Assembly (NCBI RefSeq): GCF_052161655.1
Contig: NZ_CP197418.1
Location: 3,844,001-3,908,000, forward strand
From: Novipirellula sp052161655
Lineage (GTDB): Bacteria; Planctomycetota; Planctomycetia; Pirellulales; Pirellulaceae
Reading direction: 5' to 3'
DNA length: 64,000 nt
A program made the translations under genes and the position numbers. Under the pieces are notes generated by a model that was given only the letters and a program-made list of their open reading frames with translations, searched no databases and was not told the origin of the DNA. This document shows positions 16,631-25,702 of this stretch, piece after piece; positions within the stretch are counted from its first letter, which is position 1; each line of letters begins with the position of its first letter.

Positions 16631-18011
16631 CGGTTTTCTTCAGTGATGCGGCTCTTGCAATCAAGAGCCATCGGATAATTCAATCAACGCCAGAACTCAA
16701 CAATCGATTCGACCAGAACGATCCTTCGGGTTGCGACTCGCTCGGGCAAATCCGCGTTGATCGCAATACTAGACATGCCGGAGAATGCGAGTCCTAACGT
16801 CGCCGTGAAAGGACCGACCGGCTCCGCCCCAGTCGCGCACCTCTAATAAACACCCCACCACGCAAATCGTTCCGGAAAAAACGTAGTCAAACGGAAATTC
16901 CACAGGTGATTCTCGGTCGATTTTCACGGCAATCGGCAACTGCAATAAGTATGGTCAGCGGAATGATCGCGACAACCTCAAATTCAAAGCGAATCCACGG
17001 TAGCGAGATGAGCCCACCGATTATCACTACTACGCGGATTCTCCGCAAATTACCGCCCCATTAATGTTGAAATTTGTACCGCACCCTCTTCAAAAACAGG
17101 GGCCGGTGATCGGCTACGGGAACACCTAGGGATCGCTACAATCGATAAAACCGTTACGAACCAATGTGCCTGCATCGATCCCATTTCACGAGCGAATCGA
17201 AAACGCACACGGTGTGCACATTGCAACACTTACCGCAGACAGTCGTAATGGCCATTGCTGATATCAAACGATCCATTCAGTCGACTTACTAACTGTCTTT
17301 ATCAATTCCACCCTGTATAGAGATCACAATGGATTTCTCTGCAATGAATCCTTCTACCAATATTCACTAAATTGTTTTCGATCCCGCGCGATTGGCATCA
17401 TCAAAGCCGCAGCATGTGAACCGAACCGTTACGTGGGATGGGATCGACAAACCTAGCTGAGCGAAAATCCTCGGAAAAATTAGGGTCAGATCCACTTGCC
17501 TTGAAATTTTGTTCGATGGCGGGAGCATTCATTGGCCGCCCTTCGAGTCGATCGGCATCGATCAACGAAAGAACCGATTGCACCCCAGTTCAGTTCCAAG
17601 ACAGCCAGCTGCCTATTGCCTCAATCAGCACCATAAACCTGGCTGAGAGCCTGCCTTCTATACCGCTAGCTGCATAAGAGTTATCGATCTGACTGCAGAT
17701 CTCCTACATTTCTCGGCAATTGAAATCACTATGATTTTGGGATGATAGTGAAAAAGATGATAGTTATCACAGGAGTTGCAATTAGACTTTGCATTAATAT
17801 ATTTCTTGAAATTAGGTGGACAAAAAGTTGCTTTTACCTAATTTGTACAGTCGTCACACTGTTCAAAGTTGATTCGACTTGTATCTTTGATTCCGACACG
17901 GGTGGTTTGATGTGAGACGTGATTCGACGTTTCGAGCATCGTACAATTTCACCTTGAATTTATGCCGGCAATACTCATCTTGATTTTTACTTCTGCCATT
18001 GGACGTGCACC
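16631..18011. other. 1.4 kb gene-free region between divergent polysaccharide genes
   Basis: No frame here has convincing coding character on either strand. The segment from about 17690 to 17870 is markedly richer in A/T than its surroundings and directly precedes the sugar transferase, so it is a candidate promoter and regulatory region. A short GGGTCAGATCC motif at about 17484 resembles the GGGTCAGACCC core of the 119-bp element at 31960. Divergent promoters for both polysaccharide units are expected here. Confidence 0.55.
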
Positions 18012-19211
18012 GTGCTGAAACTGATTTCACGTTATACGACCAACTATTCCGCTCGTCGCCGCATCAATTCGTGGATATTGTCGGGTCGCGAGTTTGATCG
18101 AGAGATTGCGCGAGAGCGTGCCAGAACGGTGCGACGTAATATTCCATTTTGTGTTCTGAATATCGAGCTTTGTGGCGTTCAGCGGACGGCCAAAAACACC
18201 CGCAGTCTCGCCAAGCTGGTTCGCCGCAACGTGCGAATGAGCGACGAAAAGGGGCATGTCAATCGTTTCACCATCGGTGTTCTTCTAGTCGACACACCCG
18301 AGATGGGAGGGCGGATCGTTGTGGACCGTCTAAAGGGGCTGCTAAGTACAGCCAATCTGAAGGCGGACATCGCACTTAGCGTTTATGACCCACAATCGTT
18401 TAATAACGACGATTCGGATGACTCATCCGCAAGCGGCGGAGATCAAGATTCCGGCGATTCCAAAGTACGACTGCACGACAAACATCCTGTTGGACGAGAC
18501 CGACGGCGTTTTCACGACGACGAATGGGTCGGCAGCGGGACGCGGATGGCAACCCCGCACTCCAACGAAGCTTACGATCTGATGTCGACTCGCGTCAGCA
18601 ACGTCAGCTTTCAAGCTGATTCGATCATTAAACGAACGTTCGATATCACGGTGGCCAGTGTTGGATTGCTGTTTGCTGCACCGGTGATCGCGGTGGCAGC
18701 AGCGGTCATCAAGCGAGATGGTGGTCCCGCGTTCTTTTTGCAATCACGCGAAGGACGCGACGGGGTGCCGTTTACGATCTATAAATTACGTACGATGGTG
18801 GTCAATGCAGAATCGCAGCAAGCAAGTCTGCGGAACAAGAGCGAACGCGACGGACCCGCCTTCAAGATGCGAAATGACCCTCGCGTCACACGCTTAGGAC
18901 AGATGCTGCGTTCAACGTGCGTCGACGAATTGCCGCAGCTTTGGAATGTGCTACGAGGCGACATGTCGATTGTTGGTCCTCGTCCGCTTCCTGTCAGCGA
19001 GAGTCGAGCATGCCAACCGTGGCATCGGCGCCGTTTGGACATTCGTCCCGGCATCACATGCAATTGGCAAGTTGCCAAAGAAAAGGCAGACACATTCGAC
19101 GAATGGATGCGAATGGACCTCGCATACGTCGACAACGCCAGCCTTTGGAAAGACGTCACCCTGATGGCTCAAACCGTAGGCGTCCCGCTCCGAGCCAAAG
19201 GTAGTCGCTAA
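18012..19211 (+). CDS. Initiating sugar transferase with a degenerate GGDEF-like N-terminal domain
   Basis: The last 195 residues (about 205-399) form a bacterial sugar transferase, which links a sugar phosphate to undecaprenyl phosphate to start repeat-unit synthesis. A single membrane helix lies near 213-233, followed by GRDGVPFTIYKLRTMVVNAE, KMRNDPRVTRLGQMLR, DELPQLWNVLRGDMSIVGPR and RPGITCNWQV, all family hallmarks. The N-terminal 200 residues lack the usual four helices. Instead they contain a soluble alpha/beta segment (IPFCVLNIELCG, LAKLVRRNVRMSD, VNRFTIGVLLVDTPEMGGRI) with the order of a GGDEF domain but no GGDEF signature, then a charged linker. The start is GTG at 18012. Confidence 0.88.
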   Translation: MLKLISRYTTNYSARRRINSWILSGREFDREIARERARTVRRNIPFCVLNIELCGVQRTAKNTRSLAKLVRRNVRMSDEKGHVNRFTIGVLLVDTPEMGGRIVVDRLKGLLSTANLKADIALSVYDPQSFNNDDSDDSSASGGDQDSGDSKVRLHDKHPVGRDRRRFHDDEWVGSGTRMATPHSNEAYDLMSTRVSNVSFQADSIIKRTFDITVASVGLLFAAPVIAVAAAVIKRDGGPAFFLQSREGRDGVPFTIYKLRTMVVNAESQQASLRNKSERDGPAFKMRNDPRVTRLGQMLRSTCVDELPQLWNVLRGDMSIVGPRPLPVSESRACQPWHRRRLDIRPGITCNWQVAKEKADTFDEWMRMDLAYVDNASLWKDVTLMAQTVGVPLRAKGSR

Positions 19212-19263
19212 GTCAGCGACGCTGCTCGTCGCGTTGCGCCTCACTTCGCTCTGTCTTCCCCTA

Positions 19264-19283
19264 CCCCAGATTGGCGTCTGGGG
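19264..19283. terminator. Hairpin between convergent genes
   Basis: CCCCAGA and TCTGGGG form a perfect 7-bp stem around a 6-nt loop, followed by TTAATTC. It lies about 50 bp past the sugar transferase stop, so it may end that transcript. Confidence 0.5.
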
Positions 19284-19309
19284 TTAATTCGTGAATAACA
19301 AAACGATCA

Positions 19310-19332
19310 GCCAAAGTCTCGACGACTTTGGC
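19310..19332. terminator. Hairpin preceding the end of the FAD oxidoreductase gene
   Basis: GCCAAAGTC and GACTTTGGC form a perfect 9-bp stem with loop TCGAC, followed on the plus strand by TTCACTTTT. It lies between the ends of two convergent genes and may serve both. Confidence 0.5.
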
Positions 19333-19350
19333 TTCACTTTTGATCGTCGA

Positions 19351-21480
19351 CTACGGAATGAGCAACCACTGCACCGCATCGGCTACGACGTGGCCGTTGG
19401 TGCCATCGTTAGCGATCCGTACACTCGCTTTCCGATTCGCGTCAAATCGAAATTTGCCGAGCGATAGAAACAGCGAATCGATCGGTGGCGTCTTTTGCTG
19501 GTTCACACTAACCGTGGTCGATCCAGCGGCGTGATCGACGACCACTTTGACGTTACTGGCACGATTTGAATTCGCCGGGTAGGCAAGCCGCACTTCGTAC
19601 TCGCCCGCCTTTGGCAACGTCGTCACAAACGCAATCGTCGCCTTGCCATCCGATGCATTATCGTCGTGGATATAGCCGTGCTCAATGAACTTCGATGACG
19701 ACGTGCTGGGACGCCACGTCCCAGTTAACTGAGCCTTGGAATCATCGACGACGGTTCCTTTCAAGTCCTTCAGATAGACTCGTTCGCGAGCCGAGCTGCT
19801 TGCCGAGCCCGCGTAGTGCAACACTTGGCCATCCGCTTGCAGGCGTTCGCGGAGTTCGTCGTAAGGGACATCTTGTACTGCGATGTTTTTGTCGATCGCC
19901 ATCACTGCCGCTGTCGCCGAACTTTGCCCCAAGATCATAAACACGGGCTCCATGCGAATCGAGCCGAACGCGATATGCGAACTAGAAACACACACCGGGA
20001 CCAGCAAGTTTTTACATTCCTTCTTTTTTGGGACCAGTGAACCGTAGGCGATTTCATAGGGCCCATTGGTGCTGACCCCGATGTCACCTTCGTTTTGAAC
20101 GTGACCCTCCGGAGTGATGTAACGCTGCACATTGTGCGAATCCATCGTGTAGGATCCCATGCCTACCGACTCAGGCGTATCACGTCGTTTTAGCAATTCC
20201 TGCTCGGTCATCACAAATTTGCCAACCAAACGCCGCGCCTCACGAATATACAACTGATGCGACCAATTGCCGTTATCAACAAACTCGTCTTTCGGTAGCC
20301 CCCACTTTCGCATCTCTGCCTGTGTTTGCTCGGGGACCCGAGGATCGTTGGCAATGAAATACAACCAACCTTTTTGATAGGTTTCATGCTCTTTGATTAT
20401 CTCACGACGTTTCTCATAGCTCGCCTCGGGATACTCATAATTAAACCCAATATTATCGGTGCTCATTGGCCCGTGATTATTGGTATCCGTTTTGTGATTT
20501 GGGATCGGATCGAATTTGCCAAAGGTTTGGTTGAATCCTGCCTCATAAATACGAACCAGTAACTCGTACTGCGACGGATCGTATCCTTCGGGTTTTGCGA
20601 ATGGAATTCGATTGGATGGATCGTTGGTCAAGCACATACGAAAACAGTAGGCTTGGATGCGATCGTCGCCGGCCCCTTTTTCGCCCGGTGGATCGGCACT
20701 GACGCGAGGCAGAACGCCGCTGGTAGGATCATCGGCAACGACATAGGGGCTGACCGGTGTTTTCAGGATGCCAAAATGGTGCGAATGGTGCAGTACTCCG
20801 GTTTGAACGCCATTCCACGATTCGCCATAGGTGGATCCGGGCTCACGTCCGACGTGATAACTCACCCCGGCGGAGGCCATCAAGTCGCCTTCGTAGGTGG
20901 CATCGATAAACATTTTGCCGGTGTACTTTTTCCCGCTGAGCATGCGAATCGCGGCGATTCGGCCCTCTTTCATCGTGACGCCCGACTCGCGGTCGAGATA
21001 CTCTTCGCGGAAAACGGGGATTTCGAACTCTCGGACATAGTCTTCGTAAACCTGCTCGGCGACGTGCGGTTCAAAGATCCACATCGTGCGGTTGTTGCCA
21101 TCGATCGCGCGAGTTCCTTGACCTTTGTTGCCATATTGCTCGCGGGTCTGCTGGACCCACGATTCAGGACTCTCGTAGGCTTTCCAAATCCGGTGATAGA
21201 AATCTCGAGACAATCCGCCGATCACCGACTTGTTGCCTGTATCGGTCCATCCCAGTCCGCCGCTGGTCAATCCACCAAGGTGTTTGTCGGGGCCCACGAT
21301 CACGACCGACTTGCCCATCTTCTTTGCCTGGACCGCCGCGATCACCCCGGCGGATGTGCCGCCGTACACCACGATGTCATATTGTTCTGACGCGGGATCC
21401 GCCGCGTGGCACTGCTGAACTGCGGTGGCGGCGACGAAGAAGACAAGCAGGTGAAAGCGTAGTCGCTTCATAACGGACAT
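19351..21480 (-). CDS. Exported FAD-dependent oxidoreductase with C-terminal golvesin/xanthan-lyase-like domain
   Basis: The 709-residue protein has a signal peptide (FHLLVFFVAATAVQQCHA) and a dinucleotide-binding start YDIVVYGGTSAGVIAAVQA. The sequences VVIVGPDKHLGGLTSGGLG and MFIDATYEGDLMASAGVSY are hallmarks of the FAD_oxidored family common in Planctomycetes and Bacteroidetes. The last 130 residues form a separate beta-rich domain (FIEHGYIHDDNASDGKATI, then YEVRLAYPANSNRASNVKV) like the golvesin-type domain of polysaccharide-active enzymes. A role in carbohydrate oxidation outside the cytoplasm is plausible; the substrate is unknown. Start 21480 is supported by GAGGA 6 bp upstream. Confidence 0.85.
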   Translation of the reverse strand: MSVMKRLRFHLLVFFVAATAVQQCHAADPASEQYDIVVYGGTSAGVIAAVQAKKMGKSVVIVGPDKHLGGLTSGGLGWTDTGNKSVIGGLSRDFYHRIWKAYESPESWVQQTREQYGNKGQGTRAIDGNNRTMWIFEPHVAEQVYEDYVREFEIPVFREEYLDRESGVTMKEGRIAAIRMLSGKKYTGKMFIDATYEGDLMASAGVSYHVGREPGSTYGESWNGVQTGVLHHSHHFGILKTPVSPYVVADDPTSGVLPRVSADPPGEKGAGDDRIQAYCFRMCLTNDPSNRIPFAKPEGYDPSQYELLVRIYEAGFNQTFGKFDPIPNHKTDTNNHGPMSTDNIGFNYEYPEASYEKRREIIKEHETYQKGWLYFIANDPRVPEQTQAEMRKWGLPKDEFVDNGNWSHQLYIREARRLVGKFVMTEQELLKRRDTPESVGMGSYTMDSHNVQRYITPEGHVQNEGDIGVSTNGPYEIAYGSLVPKKKECKNLLVPVCVSSSHIAFGSIRMEPVFMILGQSSATAAVMAIDKNIAVQDVPYDELRERLQADGQVLHYAGSASSSARERVYLKDLKGTVVDDSKAQLTGTWRPSTSSSKFIEHGYIHDDNASDGKATIAFVTTLPKAGEYEVRLAYPANSNRASNVKVVVDHAAGSTTVSVNQQKTPPIDSLFLSLGKFRFDANRKASVRIANDGTNGHVVADAVQWLLIP

Positions 21481-21699
21481 TCGTGTCCTCGAAAGCAAGG
21501 GAGTCATAGTGGTGGATCCTGAAGATAGTTATTTGAAGGCAGTGGGAGGGAGCGGAAACCAAGCCAGCATCCCCGTCAACATAAAGAACGAATTGCGTCC
21601 CTTCGCTACCGATGACGTCTGGCCGAGACATTGTAGAATAACGACGAAGATAATTCACACTTGCTGCTTCAAGATGATGTCTGAATAAAGGAATTCTCT

Positions 21700-23883
21700 G
21701 TGAATCACCCCCAATCTCTCCTGCCCAAGATGTTCGCGTTGGCCGTGGGCGTCTTCCTGCTTGCTCCGCAATGGGTGGCGGCGGCCGAAATTGCTGCTGG
21801 TACCTCCGATGACACGAAAGTCGAGAAAAAAGAAATGAGTTCGGATTCTGTAATGCTCAAACCATGGACCGGTCCCTACGGTGGCGTTCCCCCTTGGAAC
21901 CTCGTCCGCCAAGAAGAATTCCTGCCAGCGATTGAGACCGCGATCCAAATCGCGAGCGTCGAGCTCAGTGCAATCGCCAACCAAAGCGAACCGCCGACGT
22001 TTGAAAACACAATCGTCGCGATGGAGAAAGCGGGCAAGACGCTCGACCGCGTGGAAACACTTTTCGATGTTCACACCGGTAACCTGAACGTCGGCCCGAT
22101 TCCCGATATTGAACGTGCGGTCGCGCCGAAATTGTCCGAGCACCGCGACAGCATCTACCAAAACGAAAAACTGTTCAAACGCATCGAAGCGATCTATCAA
22201 AGCGATGCGATGCAGTCGTTTACCGTCGCTCAAAAACGATTAGTCGACGATCTTTACAAAACCTTCGTCCGCCAAGGCGCGAAACTGAACTCGAGTGACA
22301 AAGCCAAGATGTCGCAAATCAATACGCGATTGGCTCGCTTGTTCACTGATTTCAGCCAAAACGTGCTCGAGGATGAAAAAGGCTACGTCACCTGGATCGA
22401 TAATGAAGCGGATCTGGCCGGATTGCCCGACAGCGTGATTGCGGCCATGAAATCGGCGGCCGAAGAACGAAACAAACCCGACCAATGGGCCGTGACCAAC
22501 ACGCGTTCGTCGATGGATCCGTTTTTGACTTACGCGGACAAACGCGATTTGCGGGAAACGGTTTGGCGGAAATATTACAACCGCGGTGACAACGGTGACG
22601 CCCACGATAACAACGCAATCATCTCGGAAATCCTCAGCTTGCGTGCCGCGCGAGCCAAATTGCTCGGATACAAGAACCATGCCGAGTGGCGATTGGAACC
22701 GACCATGGCCAAGACGCCCGCCGCGACAATGGATTTGATGATGAAGGTGTGGCCCAAAGCGGTCGCCCGTGTTCGCGAAGAAGTGGCCGATATGCAAGCG
22801 ATCGCAGATTCCGAGAATGCCAACATCACCATCGCACCGTGGGATTACCGCTACTACGCCGAGAAAGTGCGTAAAGACAAATACGACCTCGACTTCAACG
22901 AAGTCAAACCCTATTTGCAATTGGAAAAACTACGCGAAGCGATGATGTGGGCCGCCGGCGAACTGTATGGCATGCAGTTCACCGAGATCAAAGACGTCCC
23001 CGTGTTTCACCCCGACGTTCGCGTTTGGAAAGTCGAGGATGCCGATGGCAACCGCGTCGGTTTGTGGTACCTCGATCCCTACGCTCGCGAAGGCAAACGC
23101 AGTGGCGCGTGGATGATGGATTACCGCAGCCAAGAAAACATCGACGAGCCGATCACGCCGGTCGTTTCGAACAACTCGAACTTCGTCAAAGGGGTCGCAG
23201 GCAAACCGTCATTGATTTCGTGGGACGACGCTGTGACGCTGTTTCATGAATTCGGGCATGCACTGCATAGTTTGAACTCGAAGGTGAATTATCCTTCGCA
23301 AGCCGGTACCAACGTCGCACGTGATTACGTCGAGTTTCCGTCGCAGATCATGGAGCACTGGCTCGATACACCCGAGGTGCTAAGCCAATACGCCGTACAC
23401 TACGAAACGGGCGAGCCGATGCCACAGGAATTGCTGGACAAGATCAAAAAGGCATCCAAATTCAACCAAGGTTTTGACACGGTTGAGTATTTGTCTAGTG
23501 CGATTGTCGACATGAAATTGCATACCTCGGACCAAACCTCGATCGATCCCGACGCGTTTGAAAAACAAACGCTGAAGGAGATCGGCATGCCGGACGAGAT
23601 CCCGATGCGTCACCGCACGCCCCAGTTCGCTCACATTTTCAGTAGCGATTCGTATTCGGCGGGTTACTACAGCTACCTGTGGTCCGATGCATTGACCGCC
23701 GACGCAGTCGAAGTGTTCGAGGAAGCGGGCAGTTTTTACGACAAAGCGACCGCTAAAAGCTTGCATGACAACGTGATGAGCGTGGGCGACACGATTGATC
23801 CGGCTGAAGGATTCCGCCGATTCCGAGGCCGCGACGTCGACACCAGTGCATTGTTGCGCAAACGCGGCTTTCCGGTTGAGTAG
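21700..23883 (+). CDS. M3-family zinc metallopeptidase (oligopeptidase A / dipeptidyl carboxypeptidase type), exported
   Basis: The 727-residue peptidase carries the M3 zinc motif His516-Glu-Phe-Gly-His520 within TLFHEFGHALHSL, a third ligand region (DYVEFPSQIMEHW) and a substrate-loop like SSDSYSAGYYSYLWSD. These are the signatures of oligopeptidase A and Dcp. A signal peptide (FALAVGVFLLAPQWVAAA) suggests a periplasmic site, as for Dcp, where it would trim short peptides. The start is GTG at 21700 preceded by AAGGAA. Length matches the family (about 680-720 plus signal). Confidence 0.93.
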   Translation: MNHPQSLLPKMFALAVGVFLLAPQWVAAAEIAAGTSDDTKVEKKEMSSDSVMLKPWTGPYGGVPPWNLVRQEEFLPAIETAIQIASVELSAIANQSEPPTFENTIVAMEKAGKTLDRVETLFDVHTGNLNVGPIPDIERAVAPKLSEHRDSIYQNEKLFKRIEAIYQSDAMQSFTVAQKRLVDDLYKTFVRQGAKLNSSDKAKMSQINTRLARLFTDFSQNVLEDEKGYVTWIDNEADLAGLPDSVIAAMKSAAEERNKPDQWAVTNTRSSMDPFLTYADKRDLRETVWRKYYNRGDNGDAHDNNAIISEILSLRAARAKLLGYKNHAEWRLEPTMAKTPAATMDLMMKVWPKAVARVREEVADMQAIADSENANITIAPWDYRYYAEKVRKDKYDLDFNEVKPYLQLEKLREAMMWAAGELYGMQFTEIKDVPVFHPDVRVWKVEDADGNRVGLWYLDPYAREGKRSGAWMMDYRSQENIDEPITPVVSNNSNFVKGVAGKPSLISWDDAVTLFHEFGHALHSLNSKVNYPSQAGTNVARDYVEFPSQIMEHWLDTPEVLSQYAVHYETGEPMPQELLDKIKKASKFNQGFDTVEYLSSAIVDMKLHTSDQTSIDPDAFEKQTLKEIGMPDEIPMRHRTPQFAHIFSSDSYSAGYYSYLWSDALTADAVEVFEEAGSFYDKATAKSLHDNVMSVGDTIDPAEGFRRFRGRDVDTSALLRKRGFPVE

Positions 23884-24016
23884 TCGGTTGTTGTTGCAGG
23901 TGTTTTCTGGCTGCGCTGCTTTTCTGCCACCTCTCCATCCATTTCGTTTTGGAGAGAGGTTGGTAGAGGCCCCACAGGCAGATTGCGGGATTTGTCCCAG
24001 TGAAACCGGGTATTTT

Positions 24017-24042
24017 GTGAGCCGACGGCGTTAGCCGCGGGC
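24017..24042. repeat. Dispersed repeat family B, single arm
   Basis: This 26-nt segment matches the left arm of the 2318 repeat with one difference (GGCGTTAGCC in place of GGCGCTAGCC). No inverted partner follows, so it is a half copy. Confidence 0.75.
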
Positions 24043-24129
24043 CCTCCAATTTGGTACTAAACGGGTGGCTTTTGTCGCGGTGCGGCGCAAGCCTGGGCAG
24101 TTGATTTTTTCGAATTGCAACTCGCAGTG

Positions 24130-24196
24130 GTGAGCCGTGGGCCGTAAGGCACCGGGTATTGCGTGGGGCCCGGTCGCTCACGCGTCACGGCTCACT
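24130..24196. repeat. Dispersed repeat family A, copy 1
   Basis: The 67-bp element starts GTGAGCCGTGGGCCGTAAGG, contains GCACCGGGT and GGCCCGGTCGC, and ends CGCGTCACGGCTCAC, so its ends form an inverted repeat. Near-identical copies lie at 51790 and, reversed or diverged, at 37401 and 58338. Confidence 0.85.
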
Positions 24197-24341
24197 AAGT
24201 CAACAGCCCGCTAGCCGCACGGTCAAATTCGAACGTTTTGCTCGCTGAAACTAGGCGGCAACTTTCGGCTTTGTCAGTCCGGGCACCCTGCGATTGCGTT
24301 ATGCTTAACGACTTCCGCATACTTCTGAGCCGAGATTCGTT

Positions 24342-25271
24342 ATGTCCAAGTTTGTGTCCAAGTGTTTGTGGGGTGGGGGCGTTTGCCTGGCAACGTTGAT
24401 GTTTGTGGGGTGTATCGAAGAATCGGTGGTGGTGAAGGTTAAACGTGACGGCAGCGGTGTGGTTCACGTGCGAAGATACCAACAGAAGACCACTGTCGGT
24501 TTTTCGATCGGCAGTGCGAAGCAAGAATCGTCGTCGGAGAAAGACCCAAACGAGGGTGTGCCGGCGGAGGAAAAGCTGCTGGCCATGGCCGAAACTTTAG
24601 GCAAGGGCGTGCGAGTCGAGTCGGTGGAAGCGAAAACCAATCCGCAAGGCTGGAAAGGTTTCGAAGTGGTGTTCGCCTTTGACGATGTCAACGAGTTGGT
24701 CCTCAGTGACCAGTTGTTTGAACTTGGACGCAAATCCAAAGACGATGCAGAAAACGCAGACGGCACAGATGCCGATTCGTCCAAGCCCGGTCCACGTGAA
24801 GCACTTTCCCTTACCGAAGGCACGCGGTTTCAGCTTCAAGGCGACCGCTTGCTGATTTCACGCGACTGGGACCATCAGCTTCAGGAGAATTCAAATCAGC
24901 AACCGCAGCAGGCTACCAAAGATCCGTTTGCCGAAGAGCCCAAAGCGTCTGGCGTGGTTTCGATCACCGGCTCGCAGATGGAAAAGCTCATGAGCCAGGT
25001 TTTGAAGGATGCGAGAATGGGGCTGTTCGTGGAATTGGAGAGTGGAATCGGTGAAACCAATGCTCGTTTTCACAACGAAGACCAAGTCACGCTTTTCAAA
25101 ATTGAAATCGGGCAGCTATTGGAGCAGAAACAATCGGTGGACAATCTATCGCGTTTGAGCCAGCGGTACCGCGGTGCCGAATTGCGAAGCGAAACGCAAA
25201 AACTGATCGACCAAATCAACGGCTTGGATGTCGATATCAAAGACCAGATCAGCGTCCAGTTCGCCAAGTAG
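24342..25271 (+). CDS. Lipoprotein of unknown function
   Basis: The 309-residue protein has a lipoprotein signal with lipobox FVGC (Cys24). Directly after it comes EESVVVKVKRDGSGVVHVRR, a strand pattern with a DGSG turn reminiscent of the LppM-like lipoprotein domain. Beyond about residue 110 it alternates strands and acidic low-complexity linkers (Asp/Asn/Ala-rich near 130-150, Gln-rich near 185). The last third is helical (LSRLSQRYRGAELRSETQKL). No enzyme motif is visible. It is a single gene preceded by a repeat-rich gap. Confidence 0.75.
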   Translation: MSKFVSKCLWGGGVCLATLMFVGCIEESVVVKVKRDGSGVVHVRRYQQKTTVGFSIGSAKQESSSEKDPNEGVPAEEKLLAMAETLGKGVRVESVEAKTNPQGWKGFEVVFAFDDVNELVLSDQLFELGRKSKDDAENADGTDADSSKPGPREALSLTEGTRFQLQGDRLLISRDWDHQLQENSNQQPQQATKDPFAEEPKASGVVSITGSQMEKLMSQVLKDARMGLFVELESGIGETNARFHNEDQVTLFKIEIGQLLEQKQSVDNLSRLSQRYRGAELRSETQKLIDQINGLDVDIKDQISVQFAK

Positions 25272-25327
25272 CTGGCAGACATGCTATCGAGAGAGAATCC
25301 CCCAGGACGCCGTTTCGAAAAACGCTC

Positions 25328-25413
25328 GTTCCCAACACTCCTACCTCGTCTTTTCACGCTCGCCAGGCGGGAGCCTGCAATTCATTGGGTTACCAGGCAG
25401 GAGCCTGGGAACC
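25328..25413. repeat. Dispersed repeat family D, copy 1
   Basis: GTTCCCAACACTCC at the left and AGGCAGGAGCCTGGGAACC at the right bracket a segment containing CAGGCGGGAGCCTGC. The same building blocks recur at 38910-38999, so this is a second copy of one dispersed family. Confidence 0.65.
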
Positions 25414-25463
25414 AGTGGTAGCGGAATGTCGCTGATCGCTCAGAACGTGCGATTTATAAGTTG

Positions 25464-25605
25464 ATGTAGGGTGGGTCAAACAAAACCATGTGTCTGGTGG
25501 GTCGGCGTTCGCGTTTGAAGGTTTGAATCAAAATCAGTTGTTGGGTGGAGTTCGTCGGTTTTGCGACGACCCACCAGTCACCTCGCAAACTTGCCCACCC
25601 TACAT
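25464..25605. repeat. Nested inverted repeat of about 140 bp
   Basis: Outer arms read ATGTAGGGTGGGTCAA and TTGCCCACCCTACAT. Inner arms read GGTGGGTCG and CGACCCACC. The structure spans most of the gap between two convergent genes and looks like a small non-autonomous repeat; no transposase is inside. Confidence 0.65.
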
Positions 25606-25702
25606 TCACTCAGCCCTCATCAAAATCACAAGTAATAAATCGCACGTCTCCCGCGATCTGAACTTTGGACGTTCCCACCTTTCTAGGATCAGGTCACTCT
25701 GG

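Larger units (their letters stand above)
23884..24341. other. Repeat-rich intergenic region
   Basis: The 458-bp gap between two plus-strand genes holds a half copy of repeat family B (24017) and a full copy of family A (24130). No coding sequence was seen. Confidence 0.6.
25272..25702. other. Repeat-rich intergenic region between convergent genes
   Basis: The gap contains two inverted-repeat structures (25328-25413 and 25464-25605). Short open frames here simply follow the repeats and lack coding character. Confidence 0.6.

Noticed and set aside
17401..17677. Short frames in the large polysaccharide intergenic region
   Set aside because: They are under 80 codons, have no signal, domain or ribosome-binding site, and overlap each other on opposite strands.
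20653..21390. 245-codon plus-strand frame inside the FAD oxidoreductase gene
   Set aside because: It is antisense to a well-conserved enzyme and shows no domain, so it is a shadow frame.
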